Origin: an uncultured Clostridiaceae bacterium | GTDB lineage: Bacteria > Bacillota > Clostridia > Lachnospirales > Lachnospiraceae | DNA length: 11,238 bases | Direction: 5' to 3' | Assembly (NCBI GenBank): GCA_947175375.1 | Contig: CAMWMT010000043.1 | Span: forward strand, 1-11,238 | The notes under the pieces: generated by a model | Databases searched by the model: none | The model's input: the letters and a program-made list of their open reading frames with translations, nothing else | Told to the model about the DNA's origin: nothing | Program-made: the position numbers and the translations under genes | Shown here: in pieces, positions 1 through 7,339 of the stretch | Layout of the letters: each line of letters opens with the position of its first letter | Numbering within the stretch: the first letter of the stretch is position 1

Positions 1-300
1 TCAGCCAGCCCGTCTGCATCGCTCCGCTTCCACTCAGGTAATACCACGTATTCCCTAGCTTCAGCCAGCCTGTCTGCATCGCTCCGCTTCCGCTCAGGTA
101 ATACCACGTATTCCCTAATTTCAGCCAGCCCGTCTGCATCGCTCCGCTTCCACTCAGGTAATACCACGTATTCCCAAGTTTCAGCCAGCCCGTCTGCATC
201 ACGCCTTTCCCATCCATATAATACCATGTATTTCCAGACTTCAACCAACCTGTCCGCATTCTTCCATCTGCATAATAATACCACTTCCCGTTTATCAGAT
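1..300 (-). repeat. 60-bp tandem repeats encoding 20-residue cell-wall/choline-binding modules
   Basis: Five consecutive 60-bp units lie at 1-60, 61-120, 121-180, 181-240 and 241-300. The first three differ at only a few positions (11, 32, 56, 58 and 59 of the unit). The fourth and fifth, nearer the linker, are progressively more diverged. Each unit encodes a module of the form MQTGWLKLGNTWYYLSGSGA. This is the Trp/Tyr/Gly pattern of CW_binding (choline-binding) repeats, which bind phosphocholine on teichoic acids in pneumococcal surface proteins and glycans in some clostridial toxins. The array probably continues beyond position 1. The near-identity of the outer copies implies recent duplication or homogenisation. 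Confidence 0.93.
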
Positions 301-3157
301 TCCACCCTGATGTTGGAACATGATTAGAACCGCTTCCTGTACTTCCTCCTGTATTACTCGCAGTGCCATTTCCACTGTTTCCTCCAGTTCCACTTCCTGT
401 ACTTCCTCCTGTATTGCCTGTATTTCCTCCCGTGTTACTTCCTTGATTTCCTCCAATGCCACTCTCAGAATTACTTCCAGGTACTCCTTCTGTATTTTGT
501 GAAAGATGTGATTTAATATATATATGCCCATCACTGTCATTACGATAAGTCAGATAGATTTTCCCATTCCAGGAATAGGCTTTCAGACCCAGCACTGACT
601 CACTGACTACCCGGTTACCAAGAACTTCCCATTTTCCATCAATGAGCGAGTATACATTTACCTGCTCTGTTTTTCCATCCTGGCAGATCACATGCGGTGC
701 ATCGCCATGAAAACATAGTTCCAGATTCAAGATATTACCGAATGTATATGGCTGATCCATTACCCGAATCCAGCTGCCGTTCGCAGACGACAGGTCATAA
801 AGATACAGATATCCCCCATTGCTATCTGATTCCTGGCCTGTCAGAAGATAGATCTTTCCTTTATACAGTTTCATCGTTCCTGCTGTTGCTTTGGAAGAAA
901 AATCTCCTACCGTTTTCCAGACAGAATCATATTGCTTTACAGTCCACCTGCTATTTGCACGCCATTCCCGATACATGACTACAATTTTCCCATTTTCAGC
1001 CGTAATCACAGGATTACAGATATAGGCGTCACTTTTTGCTGCAATTCCCATATCTGTCATTCCGGATAAAGTATAACGGCAGGTGTACAGCTTAGAATTA
1101 TCTGCGCTTGCATATGCCAGATAGATTCCCTGCGTGTCTGAAGTCACAGCAATTTCATTTGCTCCGGTCTGTGAACTGTATACTATACTCCAGCCTTTCG
1201 ATTCGTTCCATCTGAGTAACTGAACACAGGATCCTGTATTATAGACAACATAAAATGAATCCTGATATTTTACCAGATGATAGTCAAAGCCCGAACTGTA
1301 GCGCGGAGTCCCTAAAAGCTTCCATTCCGAATCAGCATATTGATAAAGATAGATTTTATTATCTGGTGACATCGTTTTCTGCAGATAATAGATCGTTCCA
1401 TCTGCGCCCATGCAGGAATCCAGCCCGTACAGACTGGGTGCCTCCTGTACTGCCACAGGATTCCAGAAACCGCCATTTGAAGAAACATCATGAAATGTGA
1501 TATCAAATTTAATTTGCTCTCCCTCAGCGCTTCCCACATTACTGATCACAATACCGCTGTTTGTTCCGTCCGCATAAGTCAGAGCTCCCTCTGACAGAGT
1601 AGCACCTGCATCAGGACTCCCATATGACGTACGCCCGGATTCTTTCGATAAAAATGAAAGAAATATATCTCCTTTGCCTGCCTCCCTACCATAGCTGTTA
1701 TACTGATCTCCCGGCCGGAACATATAGATCTTCAGCGGCGTATTCTCCGCAGTAGCAGCCCTTTCTGATGTATTGACCCGATATATGATCAGCCCGGAAC
1801 CATGAACAGTGTAATCATAATTTTTTGAATTGATATCTGTTCCCTTTTTACGAAACTCCAGTACAAAAAACTCTGTATCTGAATAGGCTGTCCGTAATAT
1901 CACCGCCTGTTGATCTCTTGTCTCCCAGGTTGCCGTGGATGCAGCATACAGATGATAATCTGAACAGGTCTGCGTGACCGTCGGAATATCAAACCATTTT
2001 GTATACTTTGAACGCAGATAGGCCAGTGGATACGTCACACCGGCACTGACAGCGGACATGATATCCCACCAGCCGACCGGAACACCCGACGAACTGTACA
2101 GATCCGGATATCCGATTGTATGAAGAAACTCATGGATGAGCAGTCCTGAACTCTCTACCGGACTATACATGCCATACTCCGGCACCCGAATATAATCTTT
2201 CACATTACATCCATTGATTTTTCCAGAATCAAAATAAGAAGATTTGCGACCGTAAAACCGGTCTCTCATAGTTTTTGATCCACATGCCAGTATAATCGTC
2301 AGATTGTCAACATTTCCATCATGATTCCTGTCAACATCTGCCATGGAAATCGTATTATCTGCATTCAGTTTTTGAAGCGCCTCTTTTATAATACTGAAAT
2401 CTGTGTTCAGACTGTCCCCGTCATAACTGTCTGCATTACCTGACAATGTATATGGCACAATTTTTTCCCCATCATACTGTGGAAATATATTATCCACTGT
2501 CAACTGCCCATAAGAGATATTGGAAATGTATTGTCTCATTCCGCAGGGACTGGACTCACTCCCATTAAACAGGTCCAGCGTTTTCTCCACATCTTTCAGA
2601 CAGTATTGATGACTTGTGTGATCTGTATCCGCAAAATCAACAAACAACACTACATTTGCAAAATTTCCGGTTGACGGTGCACTGTAAACCGTGCCTTCCT
2701 CTACAGTCAGGGACTCTGTTTCAAGCACTTCTATCTGCTGTATATCTTCCTCAACATCAGAATCTTCTTCACCTTCTTCGAGCTCTTCTCCGGCATCAGA
2801 CTCCTCTTCGCTTTCTTCGAGCTCTTCTCCGGCATCAGACTCTTCTCCACCTTCTTCGGGTTCTTCTCCGACATTGAGTTCCTCTTCGTCTTCCTGGGGC
2901 TTTTCTCCGACATCGGATTCAATGCCTTTTTCAAACTCTTCTCCAGTATCAGATTCTCTATCTGTCTCTTCCAGAAAATCCTTATCATCCAATGATACTT
3001 CTGCATCGGCAAACTCCCCTGTCTCCTCAGAAACCACTGAATCCGCAATCACACCCTCTGTTTCCGCTGCATATACTCTCACAGAAATATCCGAAAAACT
3101 TTCCAATACCAAACCTGCTGCAAGCACCACAGATAACATTCTTTTAATCGCTTTCAT
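1..3157 (-). CDS. Secreted M6-family zinc metalloprotease with beta-propeller and C-terminal cell-wall/choline-binding repeats (C-terminus beyond window)
   Basis: This is an open frame of 1052 codons running off the left edge, so the C-terminus is missing. The start at 3157 is preceded by GGAGGAGGG. Residues 1-30 form a signal peptide (MKAIKR, hydrophobic core, probable cleavage after VYA). Residues 32-160 are highly acidic, with 13-residue repeats. The catalytic domain spans about 165-550. It has a zinc motif HEFLHTIGYPD (H342, E343, H346, then G349 and D352), a following WWDIM segment with M367 as a probable Met-turn, and a calcium-site-like DxNxDGxxD at 276-284. This combination is typical of peptidase family M6 (immune inhibitor A-like). 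Residues about 563-884 hold six or seven blade-like units of about 45 residues (IYLxY...WxxhG), probably a beta-propeller. A Gly/Ser/Thr/Asn linker (885-950) leads to 20-residue aromatic repeats from 951. The protein is inferred to be exported and held non-covalently on the cell wall. Its substrate is unknown. It lies downstream of the choline operon on the same strand but has its own promoter. Confidence 0.9.
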   Translation of the reverse strand, partial: MKAIKRMLSVVLAAGLVLESFSDISVRVYAAETEGVIADSVVSEETGEFADAEVSLDDKDFLEETDRESDTGEEFEKGIESDVGEKPQEDEEELNVGEEPEEGGEESDAGEELEESEEESDAGEELEEGEEDSDVEEDIQQIEVLETESLTVEEGTVYSAPSTGNFANVVLFVDFADTDHTSHQYCLKDVEKTLDLFNGSESSPCGMRQYISNISYGQLTVDNIFPQYDGEKIVPYTLSGNADSYDGDSLNTDFSIIKEALQKLNADNTISMADVDRNHDGNVDNLTIILACGSKTMRDRFYGRKSSYFDSGKINGCNVKDYIRVPEYGMYSPVESSGLLIHEFLHTIGYPDLYSSSGVPVGWWDIMSAVSAGVTYPLAYLRSKYTKWFDIPTVTQTCSDYHLYAASTATWETRDQQAVILRTAYSDTEFFVLEFRKKGTDINSKNYDYTVHGSGLIIYRVNTSERAATAENTPLKIYMFRPGDQYNSYGREAGKGDIFLSFLSKESGRTSYGSPDAGATLSEGALTYADGTNSGIVISNVGSAEGEQIKFDITFHDVSSNGGFWNPVAVQEAPSLYGLDSCMGADGTIYYLQKTMSPDNKIYLYQYADSEWKLLGTPRYSSGFDYHLVKYQDSFYVVYNTGSCVQLLRWNESKGWSIVYSSQTGANEIAVTSDTQGIYLAYASADNSKLYTCRYTLSGMTDMGIAAKSDAYICNPVITAENGKIVVMYREWRANSRWTVKQYDSVWKTVGDFSSKATAGTMKLYKGKIYLLTGQESDSNGGYLYLYDLSSANGSWIRVMDQPYTFGNILNLELCFHGDAPHVICQDGKTEQVNVYSLIDGKWEVLGNRVVSESVLGLKAYSWNGKIYLTYRNDSDGHIYIKSHLSQNTEGVPGSNSESGIGGNQGSNTGGNTGNTGGSTGSGTGGNSGNGTASNTGGSTGSGSNHVPTSGWNLINGKWYYYADGRMRTGWLKSGNTWYYMDGKGVMQTGWLKLGNTWYYLSGSGAMQTGWLKLGNTWYYLSGSGAMQTGWLKLGNTWYYLSGSGAMQTGWL
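333..415 (-). repeat. Low-complexity Gly/Ser/Thr linker with a 23-bp direct repeat
   Basis: A 23-bp stretch at 333-355 recurs exactly at 393-415, an offset of 60 bp. Both copies lie in DNA encoding a GGSTGSG-type linker (roughly 320-490 as a whole) that separates the propeller from the wall-binding modules. It is most simply a flexible spacer whose length can change by slippage or recombination. Confidence 0.8.
2753..2908 (-). repeat. Four tandem 39-bp units encoding acidic 13-residue repeats
   Basis: Residues 84-135 of the M6 protease consist of four 13-residue units starting at G84, G97, G110 and G123, with pattern GEE(L/P)EE-x-EE-x-(S/L)-(D/N)-(A/V). A degenerate 12-residue copy sits at 72-83 (to base 2944). 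The segment lies directly after the signal peptide, where secreted proteases often carry a propeptide. It could be a propeptide, a spacer or a cation-binding region; the sequence does not decide between these. Confidence 0.85.
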
Positions 3158-3164
3158 GCCTGTA

Positions 3165-3173
3165 CCCTCCTCC
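3165..3173 (-). promoter_or_regulatory. Ribosome binding site of the M6 protease gene
   Basis: GGAGGAGGG on the minus strand, 7 nt before the ATG at 3157. This near-perfect match to the anti-Shine-Dalgarno sequence supports the chosen start. Confidence 0.88.
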
Positions 3174-3204
3174 AAACTCAAGCAGACATAACCCCAAGAA
3201 TCTG

Positions 3205-3258
3205 ATAAACGGCACATGAATTGAAGCCCCATGTGTGCAGGAATTCAGTGCCGTTTAT
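3205..3258 (-). promoter_or_regulatory. Long hairpin at the 5' end of the M6 protease mRNA
   Basis: An 11-nt arm at 3205-3215 (ATAAACGGCAC) pairs with 3248-3258. The stem continues with TGAATT (3217-3222) against AATTCA (3242-3247), leaving only A3216 bulged. This gives 17 bp around a 19-nt loop. The predicted transcription start (about 3255) falls inside the outer arm, so the mRNA would begin with this stem-loop. There is no following U-tract, so it is not an ordinary terminator of the transporter gene upstream. It could be an mRNA-stabilising 5' hairpin, a DNA operator at +1, or a regulatory leader. Confidence 0.65.
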
Positions 3259-3261
3259 ACA

Positions 3262-3290
3262 AGTATAGAACGAAAATGCTGTAAATGCAA
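3262..3290 (-). promoter_or_regulatory. Sigma-A-type promoter of the M6 protease gene
   Basis: On the minus strand, -35 TTGCAT (3285-3290), a 17-nt spacer and -10 TATACT (3262-3267). The -35 box lies 5 bp past the stop codon of the BCCT transporter gene, so the protease can be transcribed independently of the choline operon. No terminator for the operon is visible in the gap, so read-through is also possible. Confidence 0.75.
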
Positions 3291-3295
3291 GATAA

Positions 3296-4813
3296 TTATT
3301 TTGTTTTCAGATACTCCCCCGCATCCTTAAAGAAACTGGCCACGATCAAAAGCACGATAAATCCAATGGGGAAAGCCGCGATGATCGATACGGACTGCAG
3401 GCTGTACATGGAGTTCTCTGCAAAGATCAACGCAATGGGAAACAGGATAAACATCACTGCCCAGAAAGTACGCACCCTCTTATCCGGCTCCGTGCTCACT
3501 GAAAGCTTTTTATAAGAGTACGAAGATACTACCATTGTGATCGAATCAAAAGTTGTCGAATAAAATGCGATCATAGTCACTACCAGAAGAATCAATCCAA
3601 AACTGCTCAGAGGAAGTGTATCAAAAATCTTCAGGATTGCTTCTGAATACACTCCGCCCCCTGCGATAAATCCGGAAACATCCAATCCATGCTTCATCTG
3701 CTGTGCCATTCCATAATTTCCCAGGACAATAAACGAAGTAAATGTACCAGCCAGCCCCCAGCCATAACCACCGAGAACCGTGTTCCTGATTGTACGTCCT
3801 TTACTGATCGTTCCGATGAAGAACGGAGTCGCTACACACCACACCATCCAGTATGCCCAATAATAGATCGTCCAGTTCTGCGGAAACGAATTTTCTCGAA
3901 GCGGATCCATCCATGTGGACATGCCAATAAAATTCTGTACCAGATTGCCGAGTGCCGAGAAGCCGGTCTCCAGTATATAGGTAGTCTCGCCCCCGATCAG
4001 CAGTACATAAAGCAGCAGTACAAAAAACAAATATGCACACCAGGATGCCAGTTTTGAGATTCCCTTCATGCCAAACCATACGGTTAGTGTGTAAACCACT
4101 GCAATCAACAGGAGAATTGCAATAGTAAGCACTGTACTGTTCTTAAAGCCGAATACCCGGCTCACAGCTGCCGAAAGCAGTGGCGTAGCAAGTGAAAAGG
4201 TTGTCGCTGTTCCTGCGATCAGAGCAAAGATCGCGATCAAATCGATCACTTTTCCCCATATACCATCTACCTTGTTACCCAAAAGCGGTCTGCACGCCTC
4301 AGAAAATTTCTGCTTTTCCCGCCCTTGTACATGAAGCATAAAACCAAAAGCCACTGCAAGGACAATATAAAAGCTCCATGCAATCGGCCCCCAGTGAAAA
4401 AGCGGATAAGTCGATGCCCATTTCTGGATTCCCCCCATGTCTTCAATATGTGTCTCATTCGCATATAACGCCCACTCGCACAGGGAGTAGAACAGGATAT
4501 CCGCAGCCATCGTCGACGTAAAGATCATGGTTCCCCACTGAAAAGAGGAGTACTGAGGCTTTTCTGTCTCCCCCAGTTTAATCCTGCCATACCGCGAAAA
4601 CGCCATATAGATCGTACATCCGAAAATCCCCGTCCCAAGCAGGGCATAATAGATACCGCAGTCATCACCCAGAAATCCCCTGACCGCCTGAAGCAGCAGC
4701 GCTGACCGCTCCGGCATTATCATGAAAACGGCACATACTGCCACGACTCCCACAAGCGGCACGATCGTAGAAAACCAGTCAATCTGTTTTCCAAGTGTCT
4801 TTTTATCATCCAT
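3296..4813 (-). CDS. BCCT-family transporter, probable choline/betaine uptake permease
   Basis: This 505-residue integral membrane protein has about twelve hydrophobic segments, matching the usual size of BCCT carriers (BetP, OpuD, CaiT, BetT). The family signature region is W314-T-I-Y-Y-W319-A-Y321-W322-M-V-W325 followed by GTISKGRTIR (334-343). It corresponds to the helix that supplies the aromatic cage for quaternary ammonium substrates. The glycine-rich GxGxG stretch of sodium-coupled betaine carriers is not visible in the third helix (TSTMAADILFY, 99-109), so substrate or coupling may differ from BetP. The gene is third in the operon: 6 nt separate it from licC, and its GAGG ribosome site overlaps the end of licC. 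In this context it most likely imports choline, taking the place of the LicB permease of other lic loci. Betaine, carnitine or exchange activity cannot be excluded. Confidence 0.9.
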   Translation of the reverse strand: MDDKKTLGKQIDWFSTIVPLVGVVAVCAVFMIMPERSALLLQAVRGFLGDDCGIYYALLGTGIFGCTIYMAFSRYGRIKLGETEKPQYSSFQWGTMIFTSTMAADILFYSLCEWALYANETHIEDMGGIQKWASTYPLFHWGPIAWSFYIVLAVAFGFMLHVQGREKQKFSEACRPLLGNKVDGIWGKVIDLIAIFALIAGTATTFSLATPLLSAAVSRVFGFKNSTVLTIAILLLIAVVYTLTVWFGMKGISKLASWCAYLFFVLLLYVLLIGGETTYILETGFSALGNLVQNFIGMSTWMDPLRENSFPQNWTIYYWAYWMVWCVATPFFIGTISKGRTIRNTVLGGYGWGLAGTFTSFIVLGNYGMAQQMKHGLDVSGFIAGGGVYSEAILKIFDTLPLSSFGLILLVVTMIAFYSTTFDSITMVVSSYSYKKLSVSTEPDKRVRTFWAVMFILFPIALIFAENSMYSLQSVSIIAAFPIGFIVLLIVASFFKDAGEYLKTK

Positions 4814-4819
4814 GTCTGT

Positions 4820-5530
4820 TTACCTCATTATATAAGTTTGATCCAGAGCTGCCAGCTCCGAAAAATTATCAATCTCAACCACATCGCCATACTGCATGGG
4901 ATGGATTCCCAGTTCATACTCCTCCGGATAACAAAACAACGCCACATCATCCCAGTAGATCTGATGGTTCTTCTTCGTCTCAAATTCGATCTCCAGATGC
5001 CGCTTTAACCTGCGCCCATCCTCTGCGCTCCATCGGGAGACGCTGTAAAGCTGCCAGCCCCCGCTTCCGCCGGTCCGGCTGCACCCTGTAACGACTCCAT
5101 CCTCCACCATCAGCAGCCATTCATCCGTCTCTCCGTCTGTCCAGACCGCATTATATCCGGAGCGTTCAAAAACCGGACTTAAAACTTTCTGATTATATAT
5201 CATCTGATCTCCATCCAGAATCATGGCTTCTTCTAGATGTTCTCTCGCCACATACAGAGAAGAAATATTATTACATGTGTTATAATACGGATTTTCAATC
5301 AGCTTGACACCCTGATACTCTTCTTCCAGGCACTGGAATTTTTCCTTCAAATGTCCAATTACAATATAGATTTCATGGATTCCGTTTGCATGCAGCCCCT
5401 GAATCACTGTATCGATCATCCGCACACCGTTTACCTTCACCAATGGCTTAGGGGTATTCAGCGTTACCGGCTGCATCCGTTTTCCGATCCCGGCCGCCAT
5501 AATAATTGCCTGTTTTACATGATGCATCAT
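4820..5530 (-). CDS. licC: LicC-type CTP:phosphocholine cytidylyltransferase
   Basis: A 236-residue cytosolic enzyme predicted to make CDP-choline from CTP and phosphocholine; pneumococcal LicC is of similar length. The N-terminal nucleotide-binding signature is MAAGIGKRMQP (11-21) with TPKPLV (26-31). The probable metal site includes D106-G-D108 and E219-I-D221 near the C-terminus. IYWDD (191-195) and the GGWQLYSVSRW segment (157-167) match the corresponding parts of LicC. The start ATG overlaps the stop of the upstream kinase fusion as ATGA (4-bp overlap at 5527-5530), with GGGAG just before it inside that gene, implying translational coupling. A second ATG follows directly (residue 2). A related substrate such as phosphoethanolamine is possible but less likely given the transporter and kinase neighbours. 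Confidence 0.88.
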   Translation of the reverse strand: MMHHVKQAIIMAAGIGKRMQPVTLNTPKPLVKVNGVRMIDTVIQGLHANGIHEIYIVIGHLKEKFQCLEEEYQGVKLIENPYYNTCNNISSLYVAREHLEEAMILDGDQMIYNQKVLSPVFERSGYNAVWTDGETDEWLLMVEDGVVTGCSRTGGSGGWQLYSVSRWSAEDGRRLKRHLEIEFETKKNHQIYWDDVALFCYPEEYELGIHPMQYGDVVEIDNFSELAALDQTYIMR

Positions 5531-7299
5531 TTCGTCTCCCTCATCTCCTGCAGCTTTCTCTGGACGATCCGGTAATAATCTTTAGCGTATCTATACTGGC
5601 GCAGGGAGTACTCGCCGAATTCAACCCCTAGACTCCTTTTGTATTCGCACCAGTTGCTCCACAGTAGACCACAGACCGCAATGTATGCATAGATCTTGAT
5701 CTGTGTCTCCCGTCTGCAGCCTTCCGGAAAATATGCCTGAATCAGCTGGTCCGTCTGTCGCCTGTCATACAGAGAGTAGATACAGAACATCGCAATATCC
5801 ACATGAGGATCCTGCATCCCCGCATATTCCCAGTCGATCAGAAGTATCTCCTGTTTTCCTTCAGCATTGGTATAAAACAGAAAATTGTCCGGCACCGCAT
5901 CAATATGTGTCAGTACTTTTTCTCCTGCCTGAGACTGGATATAATCTTTCAGAGAGAGCACATTTTCTTTTGTCTTCTTATAATCCTTATAAACGGAAGG
6001 CGCCCCGTTCCACAGACTCTCATAAAACTCGATCTGCCGGAACAGGTCAAATTCATGATCTACGGAAAGCTTCATCTCATGGAACCGGCGAAGCCGTTCC
6101 ATACACAGGCGGACATCCTCTTCACGCATTGGGTCACATACTCTCGCCCCTTCCAGAAATTCCGTAATCTTATATCCATGAGCCGGGTCCATGTATACAA
6201 CATCATCACATATATCCCTGTTGGCAATCGCCTGGTACACATGTGCTTCCTGTAACCGGTCGATCATCTGATCGGTCCCTTCTCCGGGAATACGCATGAT
6301 ATACGTCTTTCCTCTGCAATTAAAGAGAAACGAGCGGTTTGTCATGCCTTTTTTCAGGACTTTGATATCTGTCACTTCTTCTTCCTTAGTATGCAGTGCC
6401 ATTGCGATCGCTGTGATCGCATCTGTCTTCAACTGGTTGGAATTCTCATCCAGTTCCCTGAGCTGCTCATAAGTATTGATCTCAACCACGTCTGCCGAGT
6501 GCACCACTTTCGCCTTCACGATCATGCGGTCTTTCTGATACAATGCCTCTTCCCAGAAAGCGCCGTCATACCGGGAATCCTGGCTGAGCCTTCTTATCTG
6601 CTCCCGAACCGCTGCCGCCTGTTCCTCCAGCAGATAGGCAATCCCAACCATCCCATTTCCTCCCATGGAATCCGGAATGGACACCAGCTCCATCTTCCGG
6701 TTCACCCGCACAGAGCTTTCGTTATCCACCAGGTCGCTGACCATATACCAGGAATACAGCTCTCTTCGGCTGAATGGATTTTTATCACACCAGATATCGC
6801 ATGGCACTACATAAGCATTGGTCAGATATTTTAGTGCCCGTTTCAGCGAATGCAGGTTATTCCTGGATGCATATTCCGGATTCACGATCAATTCTACTCC
6901 ATATTCATCAATCAGATATTCATACTGCTCTTTCATAAATCCAACCACCATGTAGATGTTTTGGATACCTGCCTCCTGAAGCTGACGGATCAATCGTTCT
7001 ACCAGCGGTTCTCCATCCACCTCCAGCAGTCCTTTGGGTACCTCCATGTTGATCGGAACCATTCGCATACCAAAACCGGCAGCCAGTATCACTGCATTCC
7101 TGGGTGCCTTTTTTCTGAATTCATCCATTGCCTTCTCCGTAGGCCTGATATCAGCATCCAGATACCCCTGCTCTATCAAAGATTTGACCGAACGATTGAC
7201 AATACCCAGAGAATGTCCGGTTGTCTCGGATAAAGCACGCTGATTAATATAGGGTTCTGACAGCAATATCGTCAGAATATCACATTCCTGTTTGTTCAT
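5527..7299 (-). CDS. Tri-domain protein: winged helix-turn-helix, nucleotidyltransferase and LicA-type choline kinase
   Basis: A 590-residue protein starting at 7299. This ATG is preceded by GGAGAG, whereas an upstream TTG in frame at 7368 lies inside the promoter. Residues 1-55 form a MarR/Lrp-like winged helix (ILLSEPYINQRALSE, then a recognition-type helix NRSVKSLIEQGYL). Residues 68-285 are a LicC-like nucleotidyltransferase: LAAGFGMRM (72-80), VPKGLLEV (87-94), D168 as probable metal ligand, and VVEIN (271-275) at the end. Residues 295-585 are an aminoglycoside/choline kinase fold: KKGMTNRSF (316-324), YIMRIPGEGT (333-342), the catalytic loop HIDAVPDNFLF (465-475, probable base D467, N472) and the metal-binding LLIDWEYAG (486-494, D489). 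The kinase should convert choline to phosphocholine. The substrate of the fused nucleotidyltransferase is less clear, because a separate LicC follows. It is first in the operon, and the winged helix may regulate it. Confidence 0.88.
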   Translation of the reverse strand: MNKQECDILTILLSEPYINQRALSETTGHSLGIVNRSVKSLIEQGYLDADIRPTEKAMDEFRKKAPRNAVILAAGFGMRMVPINMEVPKGLLEVDGEPLVERLIRQLQEAGIQNIYMVVGFMKEQYEYLIDEYGVELIVNPEYASRNNLHSLKRALKYLTNAYVVPCDIWCDKNPFSRRELYSWYMVSDLVDNESSVRVNRKMELVSIPDSMGGNGMVGIAYLLEEQAAAVREQIRRLSQDSRYDGAFWEEALYQKDRMIVKAKVVHSADVVEINTYEQLRELDENSNQLKTDAITAIAMALHTKEEEVTDIKVLKKGMTNRSFLFNCRGKTYIMRIPGEGTDQMIDRLQEAHVYQAIANRDICDDVVYMDPAHGYKITEFLEGARVCDPMREEDVRLCMERLRRFHEMKLSVDHEFDLFRQIEFYESLWNGAPSVYKDYKKTKENVLSLKDYIQSQAGEKVLTHIDAVPDNFLFYTNAEGKQEILLIDWEYAGMQDPHVDIAMFCIYSLYDRRQTDQLIQAYFPEGCRRETQIKIYAYIAVCGLLWSNWCEYKRSLGVEFGEYSLRQYRYAKDYYRIVQRKLQEMRETK

Positions 7300-7304
7300 A
7301 TAAT

Positions 7305-7310
7305 CTCTCC
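7305..7310 (-). promoter_or_regulatory. Ribosome binding site fixing the start of the kinase fusion
   Basis: GGAGAG on the minus strand, 5 nt before ATG 7299. The alternative in-frame TTG at 7368 coincides with the -35 box and has no such site, so 7299 is the start. Confidence 0.8.
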
Positions 7311-7339
7311 ATATTATTTTTCGTGAACATTCGAACATT

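Noticed and set aside
1..300. CRISPR-like array at the left edge
   Set aside because: The units are contiguous 60-bp coding repeats without spacers and are in frame with the protease, encoding known wall-binding modules.
2691..3191. 166-residue plus-strand serine-rich open frame
   Set aside because: It is the antisense of the acidic Glu/Asp repeat region of the protease (GAA/GAG/GAT read in reverse give Ser/Leu-type codons). It has no ribosome binding site.
3205..3258. Intrinsic terminator of the BCCT gene
   Set aside because: No U-tract follows the stem on either strand, and a good promoter places the transcription start inside it.
5703..6255. Plus-strand open frames of about 150 residues inside the kinase fusion
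   Set aside because: They are antisense to a gene with intact kinase motifs and show no family features or ribosome binding sites.
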